A DNA stretch of 64,000 bases from Glycine soja. Lineage: Eukaryota > Streptophyta > Magnoliopsida > Fabales > Fabaceae. Where the stretch lies: assembly GCF_004193775.1 (NCBI RefSeq), contig NC_041011.1:42043167-42107166 (forward strand). The letters are read 5' to 3'. The position numbers and the translations under genes are program-made. Positions 46,485 to 60,800 of the stretch are shown one piece after another. The notes under the pieces were generated by a model, which made no database searches, was not told the origin of the DNA, and was given only the letters and a program-made list of their open reading frames with translations. The first letter of the stretch is position 1, and the number at the start of each line of letters is the position of its first letter.

Positions 46485-47809
46485 ATGGCTTTTTATAATG
46501 AAGAAGAGAAGACTGAGGACTACCTCTTCAAGATTGTTTTAATTGGTGATTCAGCTGTTGGGAAATCAAATTTACTTGCACGATTTGCCAGGGATGAGTT
46601 TTATCCTAATTCGAAGTCAACTATAGGAGTAGAGTTCCAAACTCAGAAGATGGATATTAATGGAAAGGAAGTTAAAGCACAGATATGGGACACTGCTGGG
46701 CAGGAGAGGTTCAGAGCTGTTACATCTGCATATTATAGGGGTGCAGTTGGAGCTCTTCTGGTGTATGACATCAGTCGGCGCCAAACGTTTGATAGCATAG
46801 GCCGATGGCTTAATGAACTTCACAGTAAGAATTACAATTATGTTTGAACCCTTTTTACCATCTTGCAGTTTTTCTCATGCTTATTTTCTGTGAGGTTTCT
46901 GAATTAGGATGTTAACTTGTTCTTCAATTTGGTATTGGTACAATTTAGAAAAACATTATGCGATTATGATACTGAAATTTAATGGCTTATTGGTTCTTAA
47001 TATGGTTCTATTGGTAAATAAACAAGATTATAATCTTTAGTCTTTCTCTTAAGATGATTCTGTTTTATTAGTTAATGAACATTATCTTATTGCATAAATA
47101 TACACCTTGTAATAAACGTGGTTTAATATTAATTAGTAAAAAATGGTGATTTTGGTTTTTAGGCCTGTTTGGAAAACCCTTCTCCATAAACTAAAATTAA
47201 CTTATACGTAGGTTAAAATGAAAAGCTAAATAAAAGAGTTTATACAAACTAGTTTATCCATAAGGTAAATTTGAGATAACTTCATTTCAATTTACTTTCT
47301 TATTTTCTTTTTTAAGTACTTGTGGATTAGTTTATCAAAATAGGACCTTAGTCATGAACATATATTGATAGGCCACTTGTATGTTTGTTTTTTCTTGCTT
47401 CAAAAACATATATTCACATATTCTGATTGTGAATGTTATAATACAAGTATTAAATGGACTGGTTTATTTATTAACAGCTCACTCTGACATGAACGTTGTG
47501 ACAATACTTGTTGGGAACAAGTCAGATCTTAAAGATGCAAGGGAGGTGGCTACCGCAGAAGGCAAGGCCTTAGCTGAGGCACAGGGTTTGTTCTTCATGG
47601 AGACATCAGCTCTTGATTCATCAAATGTAGCAGCTGCTTTTGAAACTGTCGTAAAGGAAATTTATAACATCCTAAGTCGGAAGGTTATGATTTCTCAAGA
47701 GCTCAACAAACAGGATGTTACCCGAATTGAAAATGGAAAGACTGTTGTACTACAAGGGGAAGGGGACGTAGAGGCTGCCCAGTCAAAAAAAGGATGTTGT
47801 TCATCTTAG
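46485..47809 (+). CDS. RABA5A: RABA5a-type Rab GTPase
   Basis: Two exons, 46485-46824 and 47478-47809 (phase matches), give 223 aa, the usual Rab length. It is a RAB11-related switch that cycles between GTP and GDP and directs vesicle traffic between the trans-Golgi/recycling endosome and the cell surface. Motifs: P-loop GDSAVGKS (21-28), switch I with T46, WDTAGQE (68-74), NKSD (127-130), ETSAL (155-159). It ends in KKGCCSS, with C220-C221 for double geranylgeranylation and membrane anchoring. The N-terminus [20 protein letters not shown] matches my memory of Arabidopsis RABA5a, supporting the subgroup call. The single intron falls just after LNELH, as in other RABA genes. It is convergent with the phosphatase gene that ends at 48805. 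Confidence 0.95.
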
Positions 47810-48804
47810 GTTTCGATACTATGTCGCCTCCAAAACTGAGTTTTTATTATGATTATTCAACCAATCCTGAAAATGTAACTCAGATATTCAAGATTTATCG
47901 TTAAATGTTCACTGAGATTTTGGAGTAGAATTGCTAATGCCATTGGAAGAATTACAAATGAAAAAGAAGAAAAAATAGTGCTTCTGGTTCTTAAAAGGCC
48001 ACTGGAAAAATGTATAAGTAGTTAAAATTGAAAAGTGACTCATAATGAGATGCATTAAAATGTCCAAAATTTCCTTTATTTTATGTGCATGAAAAATCAT
48101 ATAGAAATATTTAGATATTTTTCTCTACTGTTAACTTTGAGAATATTTAGCTATTTTGCGGATGGTTATTCGAATAACTACATTTATAACTCAACTTTTT
48201 TTTTACGGCTCAAAGATTTGAACTTGTGAAATGTTGCAAAATAATGAAAATATAAATTCAGAAATTTTTTTCATTAATCAATCTTTCTTATGTAGTAGTA
48301 TTTGACTAAGGTAAAATATAACAGGAAGTCGATTAACAAAATGGACTTCCATTGTACAAAATTCCAGGCACATAATGAGACAAATAGAAAGTTAAAAATA
48401 TTAGAATATTTGTTGGGAGCAATCATCATCCAAACGACACAATCAACTATAGGTCACTGGATTTTCCCTTAAAATCGAAGCTTGTGTTGGTTGATATGGT
48501 ACATAGTCATTTACAATTGGGCTCATTTCTGAATAAATTAAATAATGGATCAAGTAAAAAGCTGTCTCGCTACTTTGCCTTGCATTTGATTTCTTTCTGT
48601 ACAGTTCTATCGGCTCGATGATTACAAGTTGGACCACAAGCTCCCTATGATAAAAAGAAAAGGAAGCCATTACCAAACATAATCAATGTGCTTATCATAG
48701 CAGCAAGCAACAAAACTTATTGCCTATTACAAGACCATCTATCGATTTTTTGTTTGTTGCTCCACTAAAAAACTAAGTTACAGGCACTTACGATAACTGC
48801 GGCT
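47810..48804. other. Convergent 3' ends of RABA5a and 5-phosphatase genes
   Basis: The 1-kb gap must contain both 3' UTRs. No further exon or repeat is evident. Confidence 0.6.
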
Positions 48805-51800
48805 TCAAGGGCTATGCAATTTCTGTAGCTGGTCAACCACATCATAGGAACTGCTGAATGGTTGGAAATCAGATCGATGTAGTACAGTTCCTTGGATATG
48901 CCTGGAGCCGTCTGGTTGAGAGTCAATCAGAGATTTTTTCTGGGATGAATAACAGTGGTGAACACGGACTCGGTGATTTCTTGGCTGGATAGTGTAATTG
49001 CCATGCACCTTGACAACCAAAATAGCTTCCTTGTCTCTGGAGTCTTCACACCAAGAATTTTGTACGACACCATCAACAAACTCTTCTAGAGTCTGAAATT
49101 CCTCATGATGCACTGATACTTCAACAATTTGATCTGGTCTTATTATACCAGTTGCAGGACTCACCTGAATCATAAAATAAGCAAGTAATTATCGTGTGGT
49201 GAATTGCAAAGGAGAGAGATGCCCTATTTGAAGCAAAAAACAAAGTATCATGTTGATCCACATAAAGAATTTTGTCCTAGGAGTACACATTTTTGTAAAA
49301 TATCCAATAGCCAGAGCCATTTTTTTCTAGAGGAGATTTTGGTTATCTTTTTTAAATTGCAGACCACATCACATGATGCGGCTTTAACAGCTCAGCCGCA
49401 GTGGCCACTATAACTACCACATTGAACCACTTTTTACACTAGAGCCTCTGTTTAGTCTCCTCACATACAAAGTTTTTTTTTTGTCTTCTCTCTCCCAGAT
49501 ATATTTGTTCCTAATCTTATCTTTTTCTTATATGTGCACTCATCAGCTTTAACATTCTTATCTTATCTACACACTTGAGGTTATATCTATAGTAATTAAT
49601 ACAATTTATATTTTATCTTTAATTAGCCTGTACAGATTGTTAAGCTTTTGAGAATTAAAAAAAGAATTAGACTCTTGAGGTTCCTGAATTAAACGTGATA
49701 AAGTATATATAGGAGCAATTTTATCCATCGTAATCATTAGATTAGAAATAAAAATTACTTGTTAGTTTCCGCTTTCAAATCTCTCTAGTTTTCAAGTTCC
49801 TTCTATAACCATAAATATGTACCAAAAAGAAATTTATTTTAAATAAAGAATATCACCTCAAGCCACCTTGGGAAGCCAAAGGAACCTCTCAACTGATGGT
49901 TAGTAGCCTTCTGATCCCCAGTAACAGTGGACTGACCTTCACAAATGATTTCAAACAAAGCATTGCCTTCCGCACATTTATTTGTAATACGCAAAATTAA
50001 TGTGTCCTGGTTTTGAAGAATTATGTTGTTTGTACTAATGATAGTTTCAGGAATCTTGCATAATTCTTTCAGAAGATATTTAATTTTCTCATTAGACTCA
50101 AGAATCTCTCCAAATTCCTGCCTCCGGATTGGTTCATCTACTCGAGCAATATCTGTAGAAAATATGCAGCGGACAGGCTTGTGGTCACTATCTGTGACAT
50201 CCATGCAAGCTTCATACCTATTAAGGTTAGATGACATTAATCAAAACAAAAAATGAAAGAAAAAGATGGTACTTCCCACTTATGCTTTTCTAAAATATTT
50301 TAGAGAGCAATGCTAAACAATTAGAAAAGTTTAAATTATATTTTGGCCCTATATTTTAATTGGGTCCTGATTCCTGAATGCAAAAAGTTTTCAATTCAGT
50401 CCTTATATGTACAATTGTTGGGGAAGGAGGAAATCAGAGACAAGATTGAATCCATGTGTTTACACAACAGAGGCTTGACTACATATGTTCTAACACAAAT
50501 ATCCTAAATACCTACTATAAATGATGAAAGGATGGTCATGTTTACATTATTCTGGAGTGAATAAACAATTTAGTCCCTGAGATTGTACCTATTTTTCATA
50601 TTAGTCCCTAACTTAATATTAAATTCAAAATAGTCCCTATCTTTGCATAAGTGTTGCAAAATAGTCCTTCCGTTAAATTTTAAAGTAACGCCGTTAGTGA
50701 GGTCAATTTTAGTGCCACGTGGACTATCCACGTGGCACTAAAGGATGACGTGACATGACACGTGGACGTGCCTGATGCCACGTCATTTGATGATAACAAA
50801 ACGAGTAAATAGACTATTTAGTCCCTGACTTTGTACCCCTGTTGCATATTAATCCCTAACTTAATGAAAAATTCAAAATAGTCCCTATCTTTTACATAAG
50901 TATTGCAAAATAGTCCTTCCGTTAAATTTTAAAATAATGTTGTTAGTAAGGTCAATTTTAGTGTCACGTCATTTGATGATGATAGAATGAGTGACTTCTT
51001 CAAATTTGATGGTTTTGAACCAATTGAGACATATATACGAAAAAGAACTCACACACACTTACACAAATAAAAAGAACCAAAAATCCACAGCAACAACCTT
51101 ATCTCTGTAGCTGTTAACACCAATGGGCGAGGTCTGCATAACCATTCTCTTTTCCTCTTTTTTTTTTTTACTTCAATTACCATCAATGTATCATTCTGGA
51201 TTCTGATTTTTTTTGTGTGTTTTGAATAGGAAGAGAAAAAACCAGAGGAAAACAAAGTGAATGAGAAAAAAGCAAATGAAGAAGAAAAGAAAGAAGAAGA
51301 GAAAAAACCAGAGGAATCAAAAGATGACAAGGAATCCAAGGAGGAATATGCGCTGCCAGAAATCGTGCTAGGCACAACCTTTGCAATGCATGGACACTTT
51401 AAGCATGATTTCTGGCATCTTTTAAGTTAGGGACTATTTTGCAATACTTATGCAAAAGATAGGGACTATTTTGAATTTTTCATTAAGTTAGGGACTAATA
51501 TGCAACAGGGGTACAAAGTCAGGGACTAAATTACCTATGTACTCGTTTTGTTATCATCAAATGACGTGGCATCAGACACGTCCACGTGTCATGCCACGTC
51601 ATCCTTTATTGCCACGTGGATAGTCCACGTGGCACTAAAATTGACCTCACTAAAGGCGTTACTTTAAAACTTAACGGAAGGACTATTTTGCAACACTTAT
51701 GCAAAGATAGGGACTATTTTGAATTTAATATTAAGTTAGGGACTAATATGCAAAATGGGTACAATCTCAGGGACTAAATTGCCTATTCACTCCATTATTC

Positions 51801-54800
51801 TGTCAATTGATCATTTGATGAGTGTATATGAGACCTTCTAGTCTCATGATGAAACACAGAATAGGAGGCAATAGGCAATGTTGATGATCACAAATTAAGT
51901 GTCATTTGCATAATCTCATGAGTTGAAATTGGTATCCATAAATGAAATGTGGGGGGGGGGGGGGGGGGGGGGGGGGTGTCATACATGGAATAGGATTGCC
52001 TCCCATCTAACCATAAATAATATGTTGAGGAAAAAGAAAATCAGAGATACATGAATTGGGTCCGTGTGTCTAAATTATATAGACATAAAGTATTTACAAG
52101 AGAGGACGAGCCCTCACTTATCTAGGATGAGCCCAAGCACAAATTGCCAAGAAAAATAAAACTTATCTAGGAAAATATATACAGTCCTTCTGGCAGGGTG
52201 TTTTACTCCATATACCCAAATAACAATAAAATATAAGCTATTAGAGCACTCACTGTAATACTGAGGAGACAATGGGACACTCTAAACTGCATTCAGACAC
52301 CAAAGAAGTGCAGCTATCACGATACAAAATTCTGTCACACCAAGCAGGGATGCGTTTCTTTTCACCAGAATCATACCCTTCAAGAAAGAGGTCACACAAT
52401 CTGAAGTCATACCCTTACAAATTTTGAAGCAGCATCGATGAAAGTACAAATATAAGAGCAGCAATGTTTTTTTTGTGTAAAAAGCAGCAATATTTTAACT
52501 TGAAACAATTCACCTTTCAATATCGAATTGTTAAAAGAGTTATTTTTGTGTCGTGTTAGCATTAGGTTATTGAAAATCCAAATGTACTCCATGCTTCATT
52601 GTACTGCAGTCTTAACCTAGTAATATATGGGGAGACAGCCATTTAGTTATCCCATTACAGTATTATTTCTCCAACCTCCCTCACTCTCCCTCTACAAGTT
52701 ACAAGCACCCAAAAAGATGAAAAATTTAAATCCTATTATTCAGAGTCTCTGATATCCTTTTTTCCTCTTCCCTATGTGTTCTACAATTTTAACAATTCAT
52801 ATATAGCCATCTGTGAAGAGGGCTGTGAAAATCATTACTTATGGTGTGGTTGGAATTTTTCACTTCATAAAAATCTAGATATATATTGTTCTTTTCTCCT
52901 ACCCTGTACTGTACCCTGTGCATGTTATTGGTCTACAAATAAAAAAAATGGAATTGGAACTGCATAATTTGCAGAAATGCTCTATTCTGGAGTCATGATT
53001 AAAGCAGAAATTTAGCAACCCAACCCACATCTTTTATAATTGACTGTTTCCATCTCACTTTTTAATGCTAAAGTTTCCTTGCAAGTTCATGAGACCATTT
53101 GTGTGTTTTTGTTTTGGGCAGGGGGCCAACCTGCCAAACCAGCTTGGTGCCGTTCAAACTTGTATGTGGGAGGAAATGTTATAACTGCTTCACGCATTCC
53201 TTGGAAGACATTCCCAGCTTCCATTTCTGCTCGAAGTTGGTCCCTTTCTCTAAGCCAATCAAAGCATCTTTGAGAAACAAAATCTCTTGCTTCGTCATAA
53301 GAAATGTCATCAAGGCGATAATTAAAATCACCAAGAAACACAACCATGTCTGCCTCAGATAACTCGGGCATCCCTTCTGCGGACTGGAAACCAATCTCAA
53401 GAATCAATGCTTCATCCAACAATCTGAGTGCATCATAAAGCATTACTTATATGAATAAAGTGGACAGCATGTACATACATTTGTACCACGAAACGTTGGA
53501 ACAGAAGATGAAGTGCCAGCTGCAAGGACCAATGGCAAGCCAGATCTATCAACAGGCCAAAATATATACATAGATAAGGAAAATGAGAAAAACAGGAATA
53601 GGCACAGCAAATTACCAGCTGTAGTATTTAAGAGGTTTGTTGGCCGACTGAAGGACATTGTTCGGTATACATGATCAAAATCTGCATTGCGACGACCAAC
53701 TGCATCTAAATGTGCAGCAAAGTGACAATTAACGAAGCACATTATCCGATCATACACTCTAATTCTCAAACCAACAGCTCCCTGGTGAAACAAACATCTC
53801 CTCCCATGTCAATGGTCAGAACAACAAAAACTGAAACAAAAAGAAGATACCTAAAAAAACTATTGTTAATTGGAAAAACAAAATCCACATTTATAGAACA
53901 GGTGACGGTGTCGCCAATAGCACCTCCATGGCATGGCATTCAACGTGGCACCATGGCATGTAGCATGAGATACCAAAGTGGTTGAAAAGTGCATGACACC
54001 TAGCTTTTGATTTCCTTCAAAGATCTTTAGAACAGAAACCTTCACTGACAATGTCGGAATCATCATTAAAGTATCAAACCTACTCCATACTATATTTTCT
54101 TCCAATGTTTTGATTTTGTTGCTGAAATCTCATAGAAAATTGCTATGTGTTTTGTCTCTCCCTGTTCCTCCTGTTCTTCAGTTATTATTATATTCAATTT
54201 TTCATAGTTCTATTTTTTTTTCTTTTGGATGAAATGGTTCCATGCTTCAATATGGCAACTAGCATGCCATGTGCTATGGTGCACACTTACTACCATTGAC
54301 ATCCATATGCCATAGAAAACACTGTAGTGCTTTGCTGAATGGTGATTTTCAATATTTGGACCAAATTAATAATGAGTACACCAGAGCATGTCATGTCATA
54401 ACTGAAACACATATTTCCAATATCTATGAGAAGACTTGTAGGTCCTATTGGCTTTATATGTGTGTGTTGCATAATGATGAAACTCAAGCCAAAGTCATCA
54501 ACTAATACCATACTGGCTATCCCTCTTACGTAGACACAATTAGAGACAGTTTTAATCGTTATGCAATATGTTAATTGCAGACCACACAGAAGCAAATTAC
54601 GTCATGGGTTTGCATTACGAAACTTGTAGAATGGAAATCTTTGACTCTGTTTGCTTTTACTTGGAATTGCAACACACCATAAAATCTAGTAGAGAATCTA
54701 GCAACAGCCTGATATATTTAAATATCCATGTTAGATTGTTCAACAAAACCAAAGCTGACAATTACGAGATCCATGATCATGACCAACTGCCATATCTTAA

Positions 54801-57800
54801 TACACCCTTTGTTAGAAAAAATAGTGATAGAATCATAGATAGAAACACAAGAAACTAAGTCAAAACTAATATGCAAAGCAAAACAGCAGAGCAGACAGTA
54901 CCGGCCCACCTTATTGCCAATAGCACGTCCGAAGCCACATGGAACTGCTGCCACTTCAACATCCCCAACATGAAATCTAATGTTGGTTTTAACCCTGAAA
55001 AAGAAAATTTCAACTACTATAGGCAAAGAGAGCAGCAAGGAAGAATTTAGATAAGAAAGACAAAAATTAAAATCAAAGGAGGAAAATAGTTTATATGTCT
55101 ATTCAGGATACAATTAGGAACCCAATCTTTAGTGATCCATATCCATATCTACCAAACCAAAATAGAATTCATAACAAGTAGGAAGGAAAGTAGACAATAA
55201 TCTGACATAACACAAGCAATTTAACAGACCGATGCATGTTAAATTGCTTAAATTTAACAATGTCATATTGCCTTAACAAACAACAGGCATTATTTCTGAC
55301 GTATTAAAGCTTCACCAGCTCACACTACTCCTACTCATAGATACTCACCACACAGCAATGACCAAGCCAGCAAGTTGCCTGGATCCAATACGTTCAAATG
55401 TTGAACCTTCATCTAATGTTTTGCCTATCATATCCAGCCACCACTGCCCAACAGAACTTCCCTCCAATCCTACCTATATATTTGTGAGATGAGGGCTTAG
55501 AGGAGGGTTATGAGCAAGAAAAGTTAGGCAAAACCATTCATTATACTATATATATTATATACATAAAACATGATGACTATCATGACAGAATACTGACAAT
55601 GATGCATGAACAATCCAACCATCCATAAAATTCCCATTGAATGAAAATTACAACAGAAATCTATAATGATTTTCAGTAATCCATATGATAATCAGAAGAA
55701 AGACTCAATACAAGACATTCTTAATCATTTTGATGTGGAGCTCTATTATAATTGATCAATCCAAGAAACTCCCCAACCATTTCTGAGTTCCTAATGCAAT
55801 ATCATGGATTCAAAATCAAGTGGATGAATTATAGAATGAAGAAGCCCAGGATTACGAGCAGATAAAAGGATACAGGATTTAGTATTTAATGCAGCATAAT
55901 TGAGAAGAATCATTTTCAGCAGTGAATGGTGTTCGTGGCCAAAAACGTAAGGAGGTTTCGGCTGCAATGATTTCATTGCATAGTTTCCTGAATTTTTAAC
56001 CAGGTAAAAGAGACAAGATAAATAGCCCACAAGTAATTTATCCTTTTTTTCCCCCTAGAATAAGAATTAAGAAAATATATTCTTAATATCTAAAACACCT
56101 GAAAAGTCAAAATTTCCAAATTACTACTACATAATACCATAGCCTGTGGGTTCCTTTGTGTCTCCCCTTCTAAACCATTGCATGTCACTCTTGCTACACA
56201 ATAACCTGCCATAGCTCTGACAGAAAAAAATTTCACCCGATCCCCTCCCTCCCATCCCATTGCTCTTTTTCTCTTGTCCAGTTTTTATAATGACCATGTC
56301 GATCTAGTACTCAAGTCGTCTCAAAGGACATGTGGGACTCATTGATGTGCTCAAAGTTGAAAGTATGAAGACTGTACTGTGAAGGTAAGCCACCTGACAA
56401 AGGTTTAGATTATTTGGCCTAAACAGGGTCCCTTTTCCGTAACCTTTATTATTTTTCCTTGTGAACATAATCTAACAGGAAATTTTTTGGAAGTGAAAGC
56501 TAAAAAGTTTGAAAAAGGGCAATAAGATAAAAGTCAGTCTTTCTCAAAGTGTAGTTATGGAAGTAACTACAACAATTTTAAAAAGCTTTAAAGAAAATTT
56601 TTACAGAACAAGGGTATTACAGTCATTAAATTGTTCTTTCATTTCATTTGTACTTGATTTTGTGATACCAATTAAAGGCATGACATAAAATCACCATTTC
56701 ATTCCTAACCATTGAAAAGATGAAAATAGGTGATACTGGTAGTAGAGTAGAGAATAAGAACCATGCATGCAAGTTATCAGCTCTAACTGCCAACATGATA
56801 TCCCACAAGTATTTTGGTAAATTCAAATGTATAAAAGTTAAACCTTATCAAAAAGAAAAAACTAACCATAATTCACACAGCAACTACTTCGCTTACAACT
56901 ACTAGTTGTCTAATAATAACACTACCGATTTTCTAGTATTATTACAGAAAATGATGACTTACAGTTTCTTTAGCTGCAGACATTGCAAGAAATCCAGCAC
57001 CCATTTCAACCTCTTGCAGCCCAACAACAACAAGGCTAACATCTGACACCACAGAACCTAGCCATGAAGTAAGGGAATCTAGAGATGCTTTTCCTTGTCC
57101 AACATTCCAAGTGCCACTCAATATTTTTATATTTTCTATTTTAGTATATAAAAATTCTTTGCCACCCAATTCTGAACGCAATATGCTATCAAGGGGTCCT
57201 GGGGAGGTGATGTTCCATCCACGTATGCCACCATGGTTAGCCAATGCAAATACATAACCAGCGCCAACTGTCATTTTTACAATTGGACTGCCATGAGCCA
57301 CCCATCCCCCAATTAGATTACCCTTGAGGTCCAATACCTGAACAGTGCCAGACACATAGCCTACCCAAATTTGCATGCCAAAAGTACAAAAACACTGAAT
57401 GGCAGATGAATGGTAAAGAAAATCTTGTATGCGATTTCCATTTCCATCCCATTGCACCAGTAAGCCACTTGTACACCCTGTCCAAATCATTCCATCTATT
57501 GTTACCACTAGTGCTTCAATTCTCCGGTGATCATCCCCAAAGCCTCCCTTTGCTGCAACTCGACGAACAGCATCTGCTGCCCCCATTATGGCATTACGTG
57601 AACGCTGAAAGAACCCAATGGAACTTTGTGTTTTGTCTTTCCTTGAACTTGAAACAAGCTCCACTGAAAAGTCTTGAATTGAGGACACATCCAACCGATT
57701 CTCAATCTGTCCTTCTGAATTGAAAACTTTCAGTAGCTCTCTTGTACGAGCATCCCTGCAATTTAACAAGCACTAGCATACATTAAAGTGAAAGTTATTA

Positions 57801-60800
57801 ATATGCACACACAAGTAATGCAAAAAGAAAAGAGTAAGGATCATATGACACTGAAGTCTCAGTCTATTTATGATGTCTTTATACATCCCATGCACATTGT
57901 CATATGATCCTTAATATTTTATAAGGATTTATATCATAGAACCAAAGTCTTATTTTTAGCAAGATTCAAGCCAATTCATAGAAGTTTAAAAGAATATCTG
58001 TCCGTAAATTAAAAAGGCTAAGGCACTTTCTTAATATAATAATACACTAGCAGTATATACATATTTCCTATCTTTCTAAAATAATAGAATGTGTATTTAC
58101 TATTTACTATACCTTCGCATAGCGAAGAGCCTCTGGGCAATGGGGTACGCTAGTTTTACAAAAGTAAGTCGTGAACACAAGATAGGAAAAATCCTAAAAT
58201 AATTAATTATACTTGAATGCCTAAATATAAAAGAATCAACCCATACTAATGTTCAATGCTAACACCATGAGAGTTTTGAAGGGAAAATCTCACCACAAAG
58301 CAAATGAAAAATAGCCAGCACTCCACACCTTTGCTCTCAAATTATCAGATACTAAGTACTTTACATCTGAAGTTAGCATGTTACTGAAGCCATTTGTAGA
58401 TAGCTGGCTCCTTAAGTCAACATAGGACCTCTCCACGAATATGACAGCACTGTGCCTTTCCTCCTTAGTAAGATGAATAGATTTTTCAACAGCCTCCCAA
58501 GGCCATATTTTTATACCTCCTCCTTCTGAACCCGACCACAGATCCCCTGGATTAACAAAATGAAAAGAGATAGAATAATGTATAACATTCACAACAAGCA
58601 TGTGAATCAACCAACGAACATCAGGTCCCACAGGCAATTTATTAGAATTTCTTTTATATTAATATTAGTAACCTAAATATCAGCAGTTAATTTTCATAAA
58701 TTAGCACTCCAAGTAATCTTAATTAGTTTGGATTGGCCACGTACATGTTTGAGTAAACAATTTAATTAAGTGCTTATTCAAAAAAAAGTTTATCACTTGA
58801 GAGCTTATGCCATAAACACTTGAAAAACATCATGCAAAATTATTGAAATGGGATAAAAAAAACTATAAAAAAAGTCATGAGATACTTTTGTAAACTTAAA
58901 CCGAAATATCTTCAATTTTCAAGTTAAGTGCTTACATCATAAAACAAGTCCAAAGAAGTTTTGCAAAAGTTCTTCCAAATGCTCAAAATAGCTTGTAATC
59001 AAAATCGTTTCACCTAACTTATGTTGGAGTTCTCTTTTTCTTAAAAAAAAACTTTTAAAAAGGTAGTTATTTTGAATAAAGAAAACTTTATGAACTTTTT
59101 AAAAGAAAATAAAAAACTAGTTTTAGATCTTTTGAATTCTACTTTTTCTTCTTTATTTTAAATCTCAAGATAAAAAAATACACTATACACAAAATTTAAA
59201 ATTAAAAGTAACTTCTAAGATTAAAAAACTACTCCCTCTATTTCTTTTTACCTGTCCATTAAAGATAATAACACACAGATTAAGCAATGGAATTAATATC
59301 TTTGTTTATAATAAAATTATTAACATGACTTCTACTATTTTATTTTATTTGTTCATTTATAGTATGTAAAGCATTTGAGAATTAAGTGAAGATGAGTTCA
59401 TACTTAAAAAATAGTAACTAATATTATCTTAAACTTTTAAGTGGAGAGATAAATAGAAACAAAATCTTCTTTCAAAGGTAAACAGATAAAAAAAATGGAG
59501 GGAGTTACCAAACAACTTTAACTTTAGAACAAATAATCCTTGCACCAACACCATAACACTTTTACATTATCATCCAATCATAAATAAACCAGTATCTATA
59601 ATCTATAACTTCTATAACAGTGATTTTACTTTTTGTCTCCACATTTTTTGGACTATTTTGTCCTTTAACTAACATTATAAACTACACTGAGGAATGTAAA
59701 AAAAGCCACCCCACTAACTACATATAAAGTCCAATTTCCAAATAACTGTATACTCATTTCCTATTTAACCTCCATCATCATCTCTATTTTATTTTTATTT
59801 TTAAGAAAATATAGGGAGTGGAGAGACACTGAGACTCATATGATAAGTTTGTTGACTTTCACGGTAACTACCTTAAAAATCAAATGAAAAATGATTTCTA
59901 ATACCAAGGCAGTGTAGAAACTTTTACACTGAAAATACATGTCTTTTAAACTCTTAACTTTAAATTTAAACTCCCCTTTAATTTCAATTTTTCTATATGA
60001 ATTATTTTTAATTTTCAATTTTAAAGCATTAGCTTGTAATTGAGGGAAGAAAAAAGCCTTAATTACTGATTTGGTCCCTGAATTATTTAAAATGGCTCAA
60101 TTTAGTCCCTAAATTTCCAAACACTCCAATGAGATCCTCTAATTTTTAAAAATGTTTTGATCTGGTCCTTTCCTTCTGACGGTTTTCACTTATGAATAGG
60201 AGCGGTTTTCATTAATGGTGTCAGTTTCAATTTGACGGAGAGAACCTAATTCAAGCTTTACAAATTAGAGGTCCTGATTGGGACGTTTGAAAATTTAGGA
60301 ACCAAATTGAGTCACTTTAAATAATTTAGGAACCAAATTAGTAATTAAGAGCATCTTTAATAGGGGTTTTTAAGCTTAAGAACCCCGTGCATCAGATCTA
60401 CTACTATTCTTGCTTAAGAGTTCTTCATGCTAGAGGTTGAATTCCAGGGAAAGAACATTCAAGAACTCTATTTTTTTTTCAAAAAATATTATTTTTTAAT
60501 GTCATTTGAGAGAAAAGAAAGGTTTTTTTTGTTCGTGCAAGTAAAATCCAAGAACTCAAATCGGGTTCTATCACTAGACTAAAAAATGACAAAAGTTCTT
60601 ACATCATATGTGGTATCATGGGACTCATATAAAGTAGTCCAAGAATCCAAAATGAGTTCTTCCAGTAAGATGCTCTAAGTGAAGGAAAAAAAAATCAAGG
60701 TATACACCAAGCTAGGGTAGATAACAGCCTAAATTTATCCTAATCTAAACAAGCCTAAATTTATCCATAATCTAAATAAAGCCTAAGTCTAATAATAGTA

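Larger units (their letters stand above)
50555..51792 (+). mobile_element. Pack-MULE (non-autonomous Mutator-like element) carrying HIPP gene DNA
   Basis: Long terminal inverted repeats, left about 50555-50946 and right about 51425-51792, share 'gggactaa', 'tagtccctaacttaat', 'aatagtccctatctttgcat' and their reverse complements. The element is flanked by CATTATTCTG at 50545-50554 and 51793-51802, a 10-bp direct repeat (9 bp is usual for MULEs). The interior (51000-51424) is not transposase but a piece of a cellular gene with its own start codon and intron. It sits in a host intron. Confidence 0.9.
50218..52253 (-). other. Intron 9 of the 5-phosphatase gene
   Basis: This 2-kb intron contains a Pack-MULE at 50555-51792 and a G26 run at 51951-51976. 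The flanks hold two loosely similar stretches: 50418-50475 (tgttggggaaggaggaaatc ...) and 52022-52075 (tgttgaggaaaaagaaaatc ...). They could be diverged LTR starts, but no complete element was found. Confidence 0.6.

Noticed and set aside
54268..54858. Short open frames on both strands in the intron between phosphatase exons 5 and 6 and in exon 5
   Set aside because: No family signature, no codon bias, and contradicted by the phase-consistent exon model.
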